Notes: generated by a model from the sequence alone, not told the origin. 64,000 bases of DNA from an uncultured Roseibium sp. (GCF_947496995.1 NZ_CANMFD010000002.1:1-64000); one strand, 5' to 3'. Counted from the first letter of the stretch, positions 1-10,673 are shown. Numbers and translations are program-made.

Positions 1-75
1 GGGTGTAGCTCAGTTGGTTAGAGTGCCGGCCTGTCACGCCGGAGGTCGCGGGTTCGAGTCCCGTCACTCGCGCCA
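1..75 (+). tRNA. tRNA-Asp (GTC), first copy, cut by the window edge
   Basis: The cloverleaf has anticodon GTC in the loop CTGTCAC, a T-arm GCGGG-TTCGAGT-CCCGT, discriminator G and an encoded CCA at 73-75. By comparison with the identical second copy, the first two bases (GC) of the 77-nt gene lie just outside the window, so this copy is complete in the genome but partial here. G at the discriminator position fits an aspartate tRNA. Confidence 0.95.
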
Positions 76-120
76 CTTTCCAAATCGCTGAAGGCAGCGG
101 TCAGGGAAGGGCGCTTTACT

Positions 121-220
121 ACCGTGAATGTGCGGGTGTAGCTCAGTTGGTTAGAGTGCCGGCCTGTCACGCCGGAGGTCGCGGGTTCGAGTCCCGTCAC
201 TCGCGCCACTCACGGTTTTT
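121..220 (+). other. Leader-trailer inverted repeat around the second tRNA-Asp, ending in a T-run
   Basis: The 7-mer ACCGTGA at 121-127 is the reverse complement of TCACGGT at 210-216, directly outside the mature tRNA ends. TTTTT follows at 216-220. In the precursor these flanks could stack on the acceptor stem and end in a U-run, giving a terminator that encloses the tRNA. The pairing is seen in the sequence; the terminator role is inferred. Confidence 0.45.
132..208 (+). tRNA. tRNA-Asp (GTC), second copy
   Basis: This 77-nt gene repeats the first copy exactly. The acceptor stem GCGGGTG pairs with CACTCGC (one G-T pair), the anticodon is GTC, and CCA is encoded at 206-208. The copies are 56 nt apart and probably share a transcript. 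Tandem tRNA-Asp genes are common and point to simple duplication. Confidence 0.96.
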
Positions 221-714
221 ATCGAATTCTCAATATCTTCCACTTAAAACCTAATGCAGAATCCCGGCTTCGTCAGCGGAGCTCGTCGATATGCATCGCA
301 TCCGGGCGATTTGCGAGCCGGTTCCACAGGTCGAATCCCGTGGTAACGCAGCGGCTTCAATTTGTTCGGCTTTTGCTATACCGATGGTTCAGATCCGATT
401 CTGTGGGAGGGGTGGATTTCTATCGCAGGTGCGGCATATTTCCTTGTCTGCCTGTGCAAAGATTTTGTTCTGCTGCAAAGTGGCTGAAAAGAGGGAATTG
501 TCGAGGCTGCGCGGGAAATTGGTCCAACTGTGGCAGGAGTTTGCCCGGATCTGGGTCTTGCGTTGCACCAAGTCGTAAGCTAAGCGTGCGCTCGCATGTT
601 GGTTTCACTCGGCCGGCGGCTTTAAGCGCTTTCGGTCGGGAGATGTGACGAGAGGGCCGAAGCCCCGACCTGGATCGCCTCCCGATCCGCTCCATATGCA
701 AGGACGCGAAAGAC
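221..714. other. Intergenic region between tRNA-Asp and nuoA, no gene recognised
   Basis: About 490 bases without a convincing gene. Short open frames on both strands (for example at 291-648) have no domain, no good start site and unnatural composition. A possible sigma-70-like promoter for nuo is TTGCGT at 558-563, a 17-base spacer, then TAAGCG at 581-586. It is weak. The region most likely holds the nuo promoter and leader. Confidence 0.3.
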
Positions 715-1080
715 ATGGAAGAACTGTTGCGGGAATATGTCCCGATTGTCGTCTTCATCGGCATTGCCCTGGTGATCGGCCTTGCTCTGCTGATTTCCCC
801 GTTCATCCTGGCCTACAAGAATCCGGATCCGGAAAAACTGTCGGCCTATGAGTGCGGCTTCAACGCCTTCGACGACGCGCGCATGAAGTTCGACGTGCGC
901 TTTTATCTGGTGTCTATCCTGTTCATCATCTTTGACCTTGAGGTCGCCTTCCTGTTCCCATGGGCAACGGTGTTCGGCGAACTCGGTTGGTACGGATTCT
1001 GGTCCATGATGGTCTTCCTCGGTGTGCTGACCATCGGATTTATCTACGAATGGAAAAAGGGAGCGCTGGAATGGGATTGA
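715..1080 (+). CDS. nuoA: NADH-quinone oxidoreductase subunit A
   Basis: A 121-aa membrane subunit of respiratory complex I, which oxidises NADH, reduces quinone and pumps protons. Three hydrophobic helices are visible (about residues 9-30, 63-83 and 89-112). The conserved loop between the first two carries the family motif [22 protein letters not shown] precedes the ATG. It is the first gene of the nuo operon and overlaps nuoB by 10 bases, which suggests translational coupling. Length and motif are normal for the family. Confidence 0.97.
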   Translation: MEELLREYVPIVVFIGIALVIGLALLISPFILAYKNPDPEKLSAYECGFNAFDDARMKFDVRFYLVSILFIIFDLEVAFLFPWATVFGELGWYGFWSMMVFLGVLTIGFIYEWKKGALEWD

Positions 1081-1649
1081 CCTCGACCGAGCCGCTCGTC
1101 GCACGGCAGCCGAAAGGCATCATCGATCCGAATACCGGCAATCCGGTTGGTGCGGACGATCCGTTTTTCCTCGAAGTCAACAATGAGCTCGGCGACAAGG
1201 GCTTTCTTGTCACCTCGACCGACAATCTCATCCAGTGGGCGCGCACCGGCTCGCTGATGTGGATGACGTTCGGTCTGGCCTGCTGCGCCGTGGAAATGAT
1301 GCAGATGTCGATGCCGCGTTACGACGCCGAGCGCTTCGGCTTTGCTCCGCGCGCCTCTCCGCGTCAGTCGGATGTGATGATCGTCGCCGGAACGCTGACC
1401 AACAAGATGGCACCGGCCCTGCGCAAGGTCTATGACCAGATGCCGGAGCCGCGCTACGTCATCTCGATGGGATCATGCGCCAACGGCGGCGGCTATTATC
1501 ACTACTCCTATTCGGTGGTGCGCGGATGCGACCGTGTTGTCCCCGTCGATATCTACGTGCCGGGCTGTCCCCCGACTGCCGAGGCGCTTCTTTACGGTGT
1601 CCTGATGCTGCAAAAGAAGATCCGCCGTACCGGTACGATTGAACGATAA
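1071..1649 (+). CDS. nuoB: NADH-quinone oxidoreductase subunit B
   Basis: A 192-aa peripheral-arm subunit that binds the terminal iron-sulfur cluster N2, which passes electrons to quinone. The four expected cluster ligands are visible: adjacent C71 and C72 (motif LACCAVEM), C136 (GSCANGG) and C166 ([10 protein letters not shown]). I chose ATG 1071, which overlaps the end of nuoA. The open frame extends upstream to 960, but that part is only nuoA read in another frame. It is followed by an 87-base gap to nuoC. Confidence 0.97.
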   Translation: MGLTSTEPLVARQPKGIIDPNTGNPVGADDPFFLEVNNELGDKGFLVTSTDNLIQWARTGSLMWMTFGLACCAVEMMQMSMPRYDAERFGFAPRASPRQSDVMIVAGTLTNKMAPALRKVYDQMPEPRYVISMGSCANGGGYYHYSYSVVRGCDRVVPVDIYVPGCPPTAEALLYGVLMLQKKIRRTGTIER

Positions 1650-1736
1650 GAATCAGTCGCCCCGTGGCGGCGGATTCAAGGAATGAGACGCCCGGCGTCT
1701 TGAATTTGAGGCTCCCCAGGAGTGAGGTCGAACGCG

Positions 1737-2342
1737 ATGGACGAGACTTTGAAGGAACTCGCCGAGCATATTGAGCTTGGTCTGGGAGAAATCCTTGTTT
1801 CCTGGCAGGTCGAATACGGTGAGCTGACACTGACCGTGGATGCCACCGGTGTGCTCGACGCGATCCGTTTCCTGCGCGACAACAGCTCCTGCAAGTTCAT
1901 CAATCTGACCGATATCTGCGGCGTGGATTACCCCGAGCGCGAAAAACGCTTCGATGTGGTCTATCACTTCCTGTCTCCGGTCCAGAATCAGCGCATCCGT
2001 GTGAAAGTCGCGACCGACGAGACCACGCCGGTTGCCTCTCTGACGCCGCTGTTTCCCGGCGCCGAATGGTTCGAACGCGAAGCCTATGACATGTACGGCA
2101 TCCTGTTCTCCGGCCATCCGGACCTGCGCCGCATCCTGACCGACTACGGTTTTGACGGTCATCCGCTGCGCAAGGATTTCCCGGTCACCGGGTTCGTGGA
2201 AGTGCGTTATGACGACGAGAAGAAACGCGTTGTCTACGAGCCCGTGCGCCTGAACCAGGAAATGCGGACCTTCGACTTTCTCTCGCCCTGGGAGGGCACG
2301 GACTACGTGCTGCCGGGCGATGAAAAAGCAACGACGAATTAG
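1737..2342 (+). CDS. nuoC: NADH-quinone oxidoreductase subunit C
   Basis: A 201-aa complex I 30-kDa-type subunit of the connecting domain, partner of NuoB and NuoD. The signature [18 protein letters not shown] and the following [19 protein letters not shown] are near-perfect family motifs. I prefer ATG 1737, preceded by AGTGAGG at 1721-1727. An in-frame GTG at 1722 would add five residues. NuoC and NuoD are separate genes here, unlike the fused nuoCD of enterobacteria. Confidence 0.96.
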   Translation: MDETLKELAEHIELGLGEILVSWQVEYGELTLTVDATGVLDAIRFLRDNSSCKFINLTDICGVDYPEREKRFDVVYHFLSPVQNQRIRVKVATDETTPVASLTPLFPGAEWFEREAYDMYGILFSGHPDLRRILTDYGFDGHPLRKDFPVTGFVEVRYDDEKKRVVYEPVRLNQEMRTFDFLSPWEGTDYVLPGDEKATTN

Positions 2343-2354
2343 GGCGGGGCAGGG

Positions 2355-2786
2355 ATGAGCGAACGGCTTTCAGGCAGCTGTCTTTGCGGCGCGGTGCGGT
2401 TCACCGCGGTGCCGGAGAAACCCGAAATGGGTGTCTGCCACTGCTCCATGTGCCGTCGCTGGACTGGCGGTGTCTTCATGGCAGTCGGCTGCAACGACGT
2501 TCAGTTGGAAAACGAAGATGCTTTAGGCGTTTACAAGTCCTCCGACTACGGTGAGCGGGGGTTCTGCAAGATGTGCGGTACGACGCTTTTCTGGCGGATG
2601 GCCGATGGCTCGCACACCAGCATGTCCGCTCAAGCCTTCGATGATCCTTCGGTTTTCAGACTGACGAGCGAAATCTTCGTCGACGAACAGCCGGCCAATT
2701 ACGCCTTCGCCAACGACACAAGCAGAATGACCGGCGCTGAAGTCATCGCGTATTTCACCCAACAGCAGGATCCTCAACATGGCTGA
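2355..2786 (+). CDS. GFA/CENP-V-like zinc protein inserted in the nuo operon
   Basis: A 143-aa protein of the GFA family (glutathione-dependent formaldehyde-activating enzyme-like, DUF636). The zinc-binding pattern is complete: C9-x-C11, C28-H-C30-x2-C33, and C71-x2-C74 followed by G. Characterised relatives bind glutathione and accelerate adduct formation with formaldehyde, but most members have no proven activity. The gene begins 12 bases after nuoC and its end overlaps the nuoD start by 8 bases, so it is translated inside the complex I operon. It is not a complex I subunit in well-studied species. Its role here is unknown. Confidence 0.88.
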   Translation: MSERLSGSCLCGAVRFTAVPEKPEMGVCHCSMCRRWTGGVFMAVGCNDVQLENEDALGVYKSSDYGERGFCKMCGTTLFWRMADGSHTSMSAQAFDDPSVFRLTSEIFVDEQPANYAFANDTSRMTGAEVIAYFTQQQDPQHG

Positions 2787-3963
2787 GGCTCAGGTACGAA
2801 ATTTCAACATCAACTTCGGCCCGCAGCACCCGGCTGCCCACGGTGTTCTGCGCCTGGTGCTGGAACTCGACGGCGAAGTGGTGACCCGGGTCGATCCCCA
2901 TATCGGCCTGTTGCACCGGGGCACAGAAAAGCTGATCGAGCAGAAAACCTATCTGCAGGCGATCCCGTATTTCGACCGCCTCGATTATGTTGCGCCGATG
3001 AATCAGGAGCATGCCTTTGCCATTGCGGTTGAGCGCCTGGTCGGCATCGAAGTGCCGAAACGCGGGCAGCTCGTGCGTGTGCTTTTCTCGGAAATCGGCC
3101 GTATCCTCTCCCATCTTCTGAACGTGACGACCCAGGCGATGGACGTCGGCGCCCTGACGCCGCCGCTCTGGGGCTTCGAGCCGCGTGAAGAACTGATGGT
3201 GTTCTACGAGCGCGCCTGCGGGGCCCGCATGCATGCGGCCTATGTGCGCCCGGGCGGCGTGCATCAGGACCTGCCGCGCGATCTGCTCGACGATATCTGG
3301 GATTTCTGCGATCCGTTCCTGCAGACGCTGGACGACATTGAAGGGCTGCTCACCGAGAACCGTATCTTCAAGCAGCGCAACGTTGATATCGGTGTTGTCG
3401 AACTTGACGATGCCTGGGCCTGGGGTTTCTCCGGGGTCATGGTTCGTGGTTCGGGCGCTGCCTGGGATCTGCGCAAGTCGCAGCCTTACGAGTGTTATTC
3501 CGAGCTTGATTTCGACATTCCGATCGGCAAGAACGGTGACTGCTACGACCGCTACCTGATCCGCATGGAAGAGATGCGCCAGTCGGTGCGGATCATGAAG
3601 CAATGCCTGGAAAAGCTGACTGTCGAGACGGGGCCGGTCTCCACGACCGACGGCAAGATCGTTCCGCCGAAGCGCGGTGAAATGAAGCGTTCCATGGAAG
3701 CGCTTATTCACCACTTCAAGCTCTACACCGAAGGCTATCATGTGCCCGCCGGTGAGGTTTATGCCGCGGTCGAGGCGCCCAAGGGTGAATTCGGTGTCTA
3801 TCTGGTTGCGGACGGCACCAACAAGCCCTACCGCTGCAAGATCAAGGCGCCGGGTTACGCCCACCTTCAGGCAATGGATTTCCTGTGCCGGGGCCACATG
3901 CTCGCCGACGTTTCGGCTGTGCTGGGGTCCATGGACATCGTGTTCGGTGAGGTCGACCGCTGA
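2779..3963 (+). CDS. nuoD: NADH-quinone oxidoreductase subunit D
   Basis: A 394-aa complex I 49-kDa-type subunit, related to the [NiFe]-hydrogenase large subunit, that forms the quinone pocket with NuoB. The N-terminal motif [14 protein letters not shown], the [11 protein letters not shown] segment and the C-terminal [12 protein letters not shown] are typical. Length fits the family. The ATG lies within the last codons of the GFA-like gene, so translation of the two is probably coupled. Confidence 0.98.
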   Translation: MAEAQVRNFNINFGPQHPAAHGVLRLVLELDGEVVTRVDPHIGLLHRGTEKLIEQKTYLQAIPYFDRLDYVAPMNQEHAFAIAVERLVGIEVPKRGQLVRVLFSEIGRILSHLLNVTTQAMDVGALTPPLWGFEPREELMVFYERACGARMHAAYVRPGGVHQDLPRDLLDDIWDFCDPFLQTLDDIEGLLTENRIFKQRNVDIGVVELDDAWAWGFSGVMVRGSGAAWDLRKSQPYECYSELDFDIPIGKNGDCYDRYLIRMEEMRQSVRIMKQCLEKLTVETGPVSTTDGKIVPPKRGEMKRSMEALIHHFKLYTEGYHVPAGEVYAAVEAPKGEFGVYLVADGTNKPYRCKIKAPGYAHLQAMDFLCRGHMLADVSAVLGSMDIVFGEVDR

Positions 3964-4044
3964 TGCGGACCGCCTGCCACAAATATTCGACCCTGGCAGC
4001 CGCCCGTCCGGCTCCGGTCACTTTGAAAGAACGGGGATAGCACC

Positions 4045-5364
4045 ATGGCAGTTCGCCGACTTGCCGCGGAACAACCAGACAGCTTCGATTTCACGGAGAA
4101 GAATCTCGCGTGGGCAAAGAAGCTGATCGACCGGTACCCGGCCGGCCGTCAGGCCTCCGCGGTCATTCCGCTTTTGTGGCGTGCGCAGGAACAGAATGAC
4201 GGCTGGGTCAGCGAGCCTGCGATCCGTTACATCGCCGACCTCCTCGACATGCCGCGGATCCGCGTTCTGGAAGTGGCCACCTTCTACACCATGTTCCAGC
4301 TTCAGCCGGTCGGCAAGAAGGCCCATATCCAGGTCTGCGGCACAACTCCGTGCCAGCTGCGCGGGTCGGAAGACCTGATCAAGATCTGCCAGTCGCGCAT
4401 CGCCAAGCACATGCACGAAATTTCCGAGGACGGCATGTTCTCCTGGGAAGAAGTTGAATGCCTGGGCGCCTGTGTGAATGCACCGATGGTACAGATCTTC
4501 AAGGATACCTACGAGGATCTGACGCCGGAGAGCTTCAACCAGCTGATCGACGACATTGCCGCCGGCAAGGAAGTCACGCCGGGTCCGCAGAACGGCCGCC
4601 GTTTCGCCATGGCCGAGGGCGGCCAGACGACGCTCTCCGAGATCGACGACGATACCAAGGGCGAACTGCCCCTTGCCCATATCGTCGATGGAGCCGAGAA
4701 GGCCTCCCATGTGTTTGCCGGCGGCCCAATCAATGCGGGCGGCAATGATTACGATGGCGTTCCCACTCCGGCGGAAGATGCCGTTGCGCGGGTGAGGGCG
4801 GAAGTCGCGGCGCGTGCGAAGAAGGAACCGGTTGAAAATCCGGCTGCCTCCGCGCCGAAGAAGGCCGATCCGGATACAAAGCCGACAGTCAAGGCAAAGA
4901 CGGCAGGCGACGATCCAGAGAAAAAGGCCGCAACGCCCAAGGCTCGCGGTCAGAACAAGGCCCGTCCCGACGCAAATGACCGCACGGAAGTGGAAGTTGC
5001 ACGTTCAGGCGGTGCCAGCGGCGGTACGGCTTCCGACCAGGACAAGGCGCCGGCCGGCGACGAGAAAGCGCCGGAAACCCTGACGCAGGCGCGCGGCGGC
5101 AAGCCGGACGACCTGAAAAAGCTCAAGGGTGTCGGTCCGAAGCTCGAAGCAACACTGAACGAACTCGGTTTCTACCACTTCGACCAGGTCGCAAGCTGGG
5201 GCCCGCAAGAGGTTGCCTGGGTCGACAGTCGGCTGAAATTCAAGGGCCGGATCGAACGGGACGGCTGGATCGAACAGGCCAAAACGCTCGCCGGTGGCGG
5301 GGATACGGAATTTTCCAAGCGCGTGGATGCCGGTCAAGTGGCCTCCTCCAAGAGCGAAGACTAG
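4045..5364 (+). CDS. nuoE: NADH-quinone oxidoreductase subunit E with long C-terminal extension
   Basis: The first ~190 residues are a normal 24-kDa subunit: thioredoxin-like fold with [2Fe-2S] cluster N1a ligands C98-x4-C103 and C139-x3-C143. The protein is 439 aa, more than twice the minimal length. Residues ~230-345 are a low-complexity linker rich in Ala, Lys, Pro, Glu and Asp. Residues ~353-417 form a compact domain with a helix-hairpin-helix-like motif ([12 protein letters not shown]) and a conserved end ([15 protein letters not shown]). As I recall, the same domain is fused to ribosomal protein L21 in alphaproteobacteria. Its function in complex I is unknown. Confidence 0.95.
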   Translation: MAVRRLAAEQPDSFDFTEKNLAWAKKLIDRYPAGRQASAVIPLLWRAQEQNDGWVSEPAIRYIADLLDMPRIRVLEVATFYTMFQLQPVGKKAHIQVCGTTPCQLRGSEDLIKICQSRIAKHMHEISEDGMFSWEEVECLGACVNAPMVQIFKDTYEDLTPESFNQLIDDIAAGKEVTPGPQNGRRFAMAEGGQTTLSEIDDDTKGELPLAHIVDGAEKASHVFAGGPINAGGNDYDGVPTPAEDAVARVRAEVAARAKKEPVENPAASAPKKADPDTKPTVKAKTAGDDPEKKAATPKARGQNKARPDANDRTEVEVARSGGASGGTASDQDKAPAGDEKAPETLTQARGGKPDDLKKLKGVGPKLEATLNELGFYHFDQVASWGPQEVAWVDSRLKFKGRIERDGWIEQAKTLAGGGDTEFSKRVDAGQVASSKSED

Positions 5365-5373
5365 GGGGAAGAG

Positions 5374-6675
5374 ATGCTGAAAGATCAGGATCGGATCTTC
5401 ACCAATATTTACGGTCTGCATGACTGGGGTCTGGAAGGCGCGAAGAAGCGCGGCCAGTGGGACGACACCAAGGGCCTGATCGACAAGGGCCGCGACTGGA
5501 TCGTTCAGGAAATGAAGGACAGTGGCCTGCGTGGCCGTGGCGGGGCGGGCTTTCCGACCGGCCTGAAATGGTCCTTCATGCCCAAGGAATCAGATGGCCG
5601 TCCGGCCTATCTGGTGGTCAATGCCGACGAGTCGGAACCTGGTACCTGCAAGGACCGTGAAATTCTGCGCCATGACCCGCATACGCTGGTCGAGGGCTGT
5701 CTGATTGCCGGTTTCGCCATGGGTGCGATCGCCGCCTATATCTATGTGCGCGGCGAGTTCATCCGTGAGCGCGAGCGCCTGCAGGCGGCCATCGATCAGG
5801 CCTACGATGCCGGTCTCATCGGCAAGAACAACAAGAACGGCTATGATTTCGACATCTACGTTCACCATGGCGCCGGCGCCTATATCTGCGGCGAGGAAAC
5901 CGCGCTGCTGGAGAGCCTGGAAGGCAAGAAGGGCCAGCCGCGCCTGAAGCCGCCGTTCCCGGCCAATGTCGGTCTCTACGGGTGCCCGACAACGGTGAAC
6001 AACGTCGAATCGATTGCCGTGGCGCCGACCATTCTGCGCCGTGGCGCGGCATGGTTCTCCGCCATCGGAAAGCCGAACAACACCGGCACCAAGCTTTTCT
6101 GTGTTTCCGGGCACGTCAATCAGCCGGCGACCTTCGAGGAAGCCCTGGGCGTTCCCTTCTCGGAGATGATCGACAAACATTGCGGCGGGATCCGTGGCGG
6201 CTGGGACAATCTTCTGGCGGTAATTCCCGGCGGTTCCTCCGTGCCCTGCTGCACGGCGGAGCAGATCAAGGATGCCGCGATGGACTTCGACACGCTGCGC
6301 GGCATGGGCTCCGGCCTCGGCACGGCGGCGGTGATCGTCATGGACAAGTCGACGGACATCATCAAGGCGATTGCCCGGCTGAGCTATTTCTACAAGCACG
6401 AGAGCTGCGGCCAGTGTACGCCGTGCCGGGAAGGCACCGGCTGGATGTGGCGCGTGATGGAGCGCATGGTGAAGGGCGAATCCTCCTATGAGGAGATCGA
6501 CATGCTCTTCAAGGTGACCAAGCAGGTCGAGGGGCACACGATCTGCGCGCTCGGGGATGCGGCCGCCTGGCCGATCCAGGGCTTGATCAAGAATTTCCGG
6601 CCTGTCATCGAAGAGCGCATCGATGACTTTGTGGCCAGGTCGAAGACGTCTTCGACCATGGTGGCGGCTGAGTAA
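5374..6675 (+). CDS. nuoF: NADH-quinone oxidoreductase subunit F, NADH-binding
   Basis: A 433-aa 51-kDa-type subunit that binds NADH, FMN and [4Fe-4S] cluster N3, where electrons enter complex I. The dinucleotide/flavin loop [10 protein letters not shown] is at residues 54-63. Cluster ligands are C345, C348 and C351 (SCGQCTPC) with C391 (HTICALGD). AGGGGGAAGAG precedes the ATG, 9 bases after nuoE. All expected residues are present. Confidence 0.98.
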   Translation: MLKDQDRIFTNIYGLHDWGLEGAKKRGQWDDTKGLIDKGRDWIVQEMKDSGLRGRGGAGFPTGLKWSFMPKESDGRPAYLVVNADESEPGTCKDREILRHDPHTLVEGCLIAGFAMGAIAAYIYVRGEFIRERERLQAAIDQAYDAGLIGKNNKNGYDFDIYVHHGAGAYICGEETALLESLEGKKGQPRLKPPFPANVGLYGCPTTVNNVESIAVAPTILRRGAAWFSAIGKPNNTGTKLFCVSGHVNQPATFEEALGVPFSEMIDKHCGGIRGGWDNLLAVIPGGSSVPCCTAEQIKDAAMDFDTLRGMGSGLGTAAVIVMDKSTDIIKAIARLSYFYKHESCGQCTPCREGTGWMWRVMERMVKGESSYEEIDMLFKVTKQVEGHTICALGDAAAWPIQGLIKNFRPVIEERIDDFVARSKTSSTMVAAE

Positions 6676-6701
6676 GCGGAACGGGATTTGGAGAGCAACG
6701 G

Positions 6702-8765
6702 ATGACGAAGCTCATCATCGACGGCAACGAAGTGGATGTCCCGGCGGACTATACGCTGCTTCAGGCTTGTGAAGAGGCGGGCGCCGAGGTTCCGCGCTTC
6801 TGCTATCACGACCGGCTGTCGATTGCCGGCAACTGCCGCATGTGCCTTGTAGAGGTCAAGGGTGGACCGCCGAAGCCGACCGCTTCCTGCGCCATGGGCG
6901 TCAAGGATCTGCGTCCGGGCCCCAATGGCGAACCACCTGTGGTCGAAACGAAATCCGAAATGGTCAAGAAGGCCCGCGAAGGGGTGATGGAGTTTCTGCT
7001 CATCAACCACCCGCTGGATTGCCCGATCTGCGACCAGGGCGGCGAGTGCGACCTGCAGGACCAGGCGATGGCCTATGGTGTCGACACCTCGCGTTTCGAC
7101 GAAAACAAGCGGGCGGTCGAGAACAAGCATATCGGCCCGCTCGTCAAGACGATCATGAACCGCTGCATTCACTGCACGCGCTGCGTCCGCTTCACCACGG
7201 AAGTGGCCGGAGTTGCGGACATGGGCCTGATCGGCCGCGGTGAAGATGCTGAAATCACCACTTATCTGGAAGCTGCGCTGTCCTCTGAACTGCAGGGCAA
7301 CGTGGTCGATCTGTGCCCGGTCGGCGCGCTGACCTCCAAGCCCTACGCCTTTCATGCCCGTCCGTGGGAGCTGACCAAAACGGAAAGCGTCGACGTGATG
7401 GACGCGCTCGGATCGGCGATCCGGGTCGATACGCGCGGCAAGGAAGTCATGCGCGTGATGCCCCGGCTGAACGAGGAGATCAACGAAGAGTGGATCTCCG
7501 ACAAGACCCGTTACATCTGGGACGGCCTGAAGACCCAGCGGCTCGACCGCCCTTACGCGAAGAAAGACGGCAAGCTGCAGCCGGTTTCCTGGTCGGAAGC
7601 CTTCGCAATCATCGCCGAAAAGGAGAAAGCGGCGCCGGCCGAGCGTATCGGTGCGCTGGCGGGACAGCTTTCGGGCGTTGAGGAAATGTTCGCGCTGAAG
7701 AGCCTGATGGAAAAGCTCGGCTCCGCCAACATGGACAGCCGTTTCCCGGGTTCGCCGCTGCATCCGAGGAACGGCCGCGCCAGCTATATCTTCAACTCCA
7801 CGATCCAGGGGATCGAAGACGCCGACGCTATCATGCTGATCGGCACCAATCCCCGCCAGGAAGCACCGGTTCTGAATGCGCGCATCCGCAAGCGCTGGTC
7901 GCGCGGCGACGTTCAGATCGGCCTGATCGGCGAAAACGCTGATCTGACCTATCCGGTCACCTATATCGGTGCCGGTCCGGACAGCCTGAAAGAATTTGTC
8001 GACCATGCACCGACCAGGGCCGAACGTCCGATGTTCATCATCGGTCAGGGCGCGCTCAATCGGGCCGATGGGGACGAAGTTCTTGCGTCTCTTGCGGCGG
8101 CGGCGAAGTCTCTCGGCGTCATCAAGGACGGCTGGAACGGCTTCAACATCCTGCATACCGAAGCGGCCCAGGTGGGCGCGCTCGATATCGGTTTCGTTCC
8201 GGGCGAGGGTGGCAAGGACACCGCCGCCATGCTCGAAGCCGGTGCGCTCGATGTCATGTTCCTGCTCGGCGTCGATGAGGTCGAGATTCCCGATGGCGCT
8301 TTTGTCGTCTATCAGGGCACTCACGGTGACAAGGGTGCGCATCGGGCCGACGTGATCCTGCCAGGCGCCGCCTATACGGAAAAGTCTGCGATTTACGTCA
8401 ATACGGAAGGCCGCGTCCAACTGGGCGAACGGGCTGCCTTCCCGCCGGGCGATGCGCGCGAAGACTGGGCGATCCTGCGGGCGCTGTCCGCAAGTCTCGG
8501 CCAGACGCTGGAATTCGATTCGCTGAGCGAGCTGCGCTCGAAGCTGTTCGAAGCCGTGCCGCATATGACGGGCATCGACGCGATCGAACCGGGCGATGCC
8601 GCGGATATCGCAAAACTGGCCAACGCCAAGGCCAAAATGAACAATGCCGGATTTGCAAATGTGATCCGGGACTTTTATCTGACCAATCCGATCGCACGCG
8701 CGTCCAAGGTGATGGCGGAGTGCTCGGCGCTCGCCAGAACGCGGGCGGCGGAAGCAGCAGAATAA
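6702..8765 (+). CDS. nuoG: NADH-quinone oxidoreductase subunit G
   Basis: A 687-aa 75-kDa-type subunit carrying the electron chain of the NADH module. In order it shows a ferredoxin-like [2Fe-2S] domain (C34, C45, C48, C63), the N5 motif [17 protein letters not shown], the N4 motif [11 protein letters not shown] with a later C in [12 protein letters not shown], and a molybdopterin-oxidoreductase-like C-terminal region. Length matches alphaproteobacterial NuoG rather than the ~900-aa enterobacterial form, so the extra N7 site is not expected. GGAGAGCAACGG precedes the ATG. Confidence 0.97.
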   Translation: MTKLIIDGNEVDVPADYTLLQACEEAGAEVPRFCYHDRLSIAGNCRMCLVEVKGGPPKPTASCAMGVKDLRPGPNGEPPVVETKSEMVKKAREGVMEFLLINHPLDCPICDQGGECDLQDQAMAYGVDTSRFDENKRAVENKHIGPLVKTIMNRCIHCTRCVRFTTEVAGVADMGLIGRGEDAEITTYLEAALSSELQGNVVDLCPVGALTSKPYAFHARPWELTKTESVDVMDALGSAIRVDTRGKEVMRVMPRLNEEINEEWISDKTRYIWDGLKTQRLDRPYAKKDGKLQPVSWSEAFAIIAEKEKAAPAERIGALAGQLSGVEEMFALKSLMEKLGSANMDSRFPGSPLHPRNGRASYIFNSTIQGIEDADAIMLIGTNPRQEAPVLNARIRKRWSRGDVQIGLIGENADLTYPVTYIGAGPDSLKEFVDHAPTRAERPMFIIGQGALNRADGDEVLASLAAAAKSLGVIKDGWNGFNILHTEAAQVGALDIGFVPGEGGKDTAAMLEAGALDVMFLLGVDEVEIPDGAFVVYQGTHGDKGAHRADVILPGAAYTEKSAIYVNTEGRVQLGERAAFPPGDAREDWAILRALSASLGQTLEFDSLSELRSKLFEAVPHMTGIDAIEPGDAADIAKLANAKAKMNNAGFANVIRDFYLTNPIARASKVMAECSALARTRAAEAAE

Positions 8766-8781
8766 GGGGTAGGGGACCGAT

Positions 8782-9840
8782 ATGGCTGAGTTCATGACGA
8801 CCTACGGTCTGCCGTTCCTGTGGATGGCATTCCAGAGCATTTTGCTGATGGTCGTGCTTCTGGTGATTGTCGCCTACGTTCTTTATGCGGACCGCAAGAT
8901 CTGGGCAGCCGTCCAGATCCGCCGTGGACCGAACGTGGTCGGCCCCTGGGGCCTGCTGCAGAGTTTTGCCGACCTTCTGAAGTTCGTTCTGAAGGAACCG
9001 GTCATTCCGGCGGGCTCGAACAAGATCCTGTTCCTGCTGGCTCCGCTGGTGTCGGTTCTGCTGGCGCTGGCCGCCTGGGCGGTTATTCCGGTCGCCGACG
9101 GCTGGGTGATTGCCAACATCAATCTTGGCGTGCTTTTCGTTTTCGCCGTTTCCTCGCTCGAGGTCTACGGCGTGATCATCGGCGGGTGGGCATCGAACTC
9201 CAAATATCCCTTCCTGTCGGCGCTGCGGTCTGCCGCACAGATGGTGTCCTATGAAGTCTCCATCGGCTTCGTGATCGTCACGGTGCTTCTGTGTGCGGGG
9301 ACGCTGAACCTTTCCGGCATCGTTATGGCCCAGCAAACCGGGCTCGCGACGCTGCTTGGCGTGCCGTGGCTGTCCTTCCTGAACTGGTACTGGCTGCCGC
9401 TGTTCCCGATGTTCGTGGTGTTCTTCATTTCGGCTCTCGCGGAAACCAATCGTCCGCCGTTCGATCTGGCGGAAGCGGAATCGGAACTGGTTGCCGGTTT
9501 CATGGTCGAATACGGCTCCACGCCGTACATGATGTTCATGCTTGGTGAGTATGTCGCCATCTGCCTGATGTGCGCGCTCATGAGCATCTTCTTCATGGGT
9601 GGATGGCTGCCGCCGTTCGACTTCGCGCCGTTCACCTGGGTTCCGGGCATTGTCTGGTTCCTGCTGAAATGTTTCCTCGGCTTCTTCATGTTCGCCATGG
9701 TGAAGGCGATGGTGCCGCGTTACCGCTACGATCAGCTGATGCGCCTCGGTTGGAAGGTGTTCCTGCCGCTGTCGCTGGGTATGGTCGTTGTCGTGGCCGC
9801 CGTGCTGATGATCATGGGCTGGGCTCCGGGCGCGGCGTGA
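8782..9840 (+). CDS. nuoH: NADH-quinone oxidoreductase subunit H
   Basis: A 352-aa membrane subunit that links the peripheral arm to the pump and forms the quinone channel. It has about eight or nine hydrophobic helices and the family motifs [20 protein letters not shown] and [20 protein letters not shown]. Its stop overlaps the GTG start of the next small gene by 4 bases. Confidence 0.98.
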   Translation: MAEFMTTYGLPFLWMAFQSILLMVVLLVIVAYVLYADRKIWAAVQIRRGPNVVGPWGLLQSFADLLKFVLKEPVIPAGSNKILFLLAPLVSVLLALAAWAVIPVADGWVIANINLGVLFVFAVSSLEVYGVIIGGWASNSKYPFLSALRSAAQMVSYEVSIGFVIVTVLLCAGTLNLSGIVMAQQTGLATLLGVPWLSFLNWYWLPLFPMFVVFFISALAETNRPPFDLAEAESELVAGFMVEYGSTPYMMFMLGEYVAICLMCALMSIFFMGGWLPPFDFAPFTWVPGIVWFLLKCFLGFFMFAMVKAMVPRYRYDQLMRLGWKVFLPLSLGMVVVVAAVLMIMGWAPGAA

Positions 9841-10073
9841 GCATCTCGCTTGCCGGGCTGATCGGTGCCGCTGTCGGCCTGTATGTCGGCTGGCTCGACT
9901 GGAAGATCCTGAAGGGGATGCTCCAGGCGATGGAAACGAAAAACAGACAGGCCGGAGGCGACGGTGGCGCCGCGGCAAGATACAAGACGCTTCTGGGCGT
10001 CGTCATTTTTGGAGTTCCGGTGATCGGCTTTCCGATTATCGGGTATTGGGCCGCCAGCCAGCTGGCAGGTTGA
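9837..10073 (+). CDS. Small two-helix membrane protein between nuoH and nuoI, unknown function
   Basis: An unrecognised 78-aa protein. It starts at GTG 9837, which overlaps the nuoH stop (GTGA), a typical coupling arrangement. A first hydrophobic segment is at residues ~3-19, a basic and Gly-rich loop follows, and a second helix spans ~52-75. It ends 21 bases before nuoI. nuoH and nuoI are usually adjacent, so this is an added gene. It could be a lineage-specific complex I accessory or assembly factor, inferred from position only. The start is not certain, but the frame stays open and hydrophobic in the right places. Confidence 0.72.
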   Translation: MSISLAGLIGAAVGLYVGWLDWKILKGMLQAMETKNRQAGGDGGAAARYKTLLGVVIFGVPVIGFPIIGYWAASQLAG

Positions 10074-10094
10074 GGAAAGAGAGGCAAAAAAGCG

Positions 10095-10583
10095 ATGGGA
10101 CTTAATCAAGCCGTCAAATCGCTGTTTCTGCAGGAGTTCGTATCCGCATTCATTCTTGCGATGCGTTACTTCTTCAAGCCGAAGCCGACAATCAACTATC
10201 CCTTCGAGAAGGGACCGGTGAGCCCGCGTTTTCGCGGCGAACACGCTTTGCGCCGCTATCCGAACGGCGAAGAGCGCTGCATTGCCTGCAAACTGTGCGA
10301 GGCGATCTGCCCGGCGCAGGCCATCACAATCGAGGCCGGCCCGCGCCGCAACGACGGCACCCGCCGGACCACGCGTTACGACATCGACATGGTCAAATGC
10401 ATCTACTGCGGCTTCTGTCAGGAAGCCTGCCCGGTGGATGCGATCGTCGAGGGACCGAACTTCGAATTCGCAACGGAAACCCGCGAGGAGCTTTACTACG
10501 ACAAGGACAAGCTGCTTGCGAATGGCGACCGCTGGGAACGTGAAATCGCCCGAAACATTGAAATGGACGCTCCTTACCGCTAG
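10095..10583 (+). CDS. nuoI: NADH-quinone oxidoreductase subunit I
   Basis: A 162-aa TYKY-type ferredoxin subunit with two [4Fe-4S] clusters (N6a and N6b). Ligands are C62-x2-C65-x2-C68-x3-C72 and C102-x2-C105-x2-C108-x3-C112. An N-terminal amphipathic helix (residues ~6-25) anchors it to the membrane arm. A purine-rich stretch (GAAAGAGAGGCAAAAAAGCG) precedes the ATG. Length and motifs are standard. Confidence 0.98.
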   Translation: MGLNQAVKSLFLQEFVSAFILAMRYFFKPKPTINYPFEKGPVSPRFRGEHALRRYPNGEERCIACKLCEAICPAQAITIEAGPRRNDGTRRTTRYDIDMVKCIYCGFCQEACPVDAIVEGPNFEFATETREELYYDKDKLLANGDRWEREIARNIEMDAPYR

Positions 10584-10608
10584 GAGCTAACCGGACACTT
10601 CGACTTCC

Positions 10609-10628
10609 GCCCGGCAATCCGGCCGGGC
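10609..10628 (+). other. Intercistronic hairpin between nuoI and nuoJ
   Basis: GCCCGG pairs with CCGGGC across an 8-base loop in the 90-base gap. No T-run follows, so termination is unlikely. It may be an mRNA stability element. Confidence 0.3.
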
Positions 10629-10673
10629 ACCGCACTTCCGGCCGACAGGCCATACGACAGACAGGTCTTAGAA

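Noticed and set aside
18-209. 63-codon minus-strand frame across the tRNA-Asp genes
   Set aside because: It is the antisense of the two tRNA copies. Peptides of this type are a well-known false annotation over tRNA arrays.
291-806. Several overlapping small frames on both strands upstream of nuoA
   Set aside because: No domains, no good ribosome site, and composition unlike the neighbouring genes. The region is better explained as promoter and leader.
6486-8795. 769-codon minus-strand frame opposite nuoG
   Set aside because: A mirror frame typical of GC-rich codon usage. nuoG on the plus strand has all family motifs.
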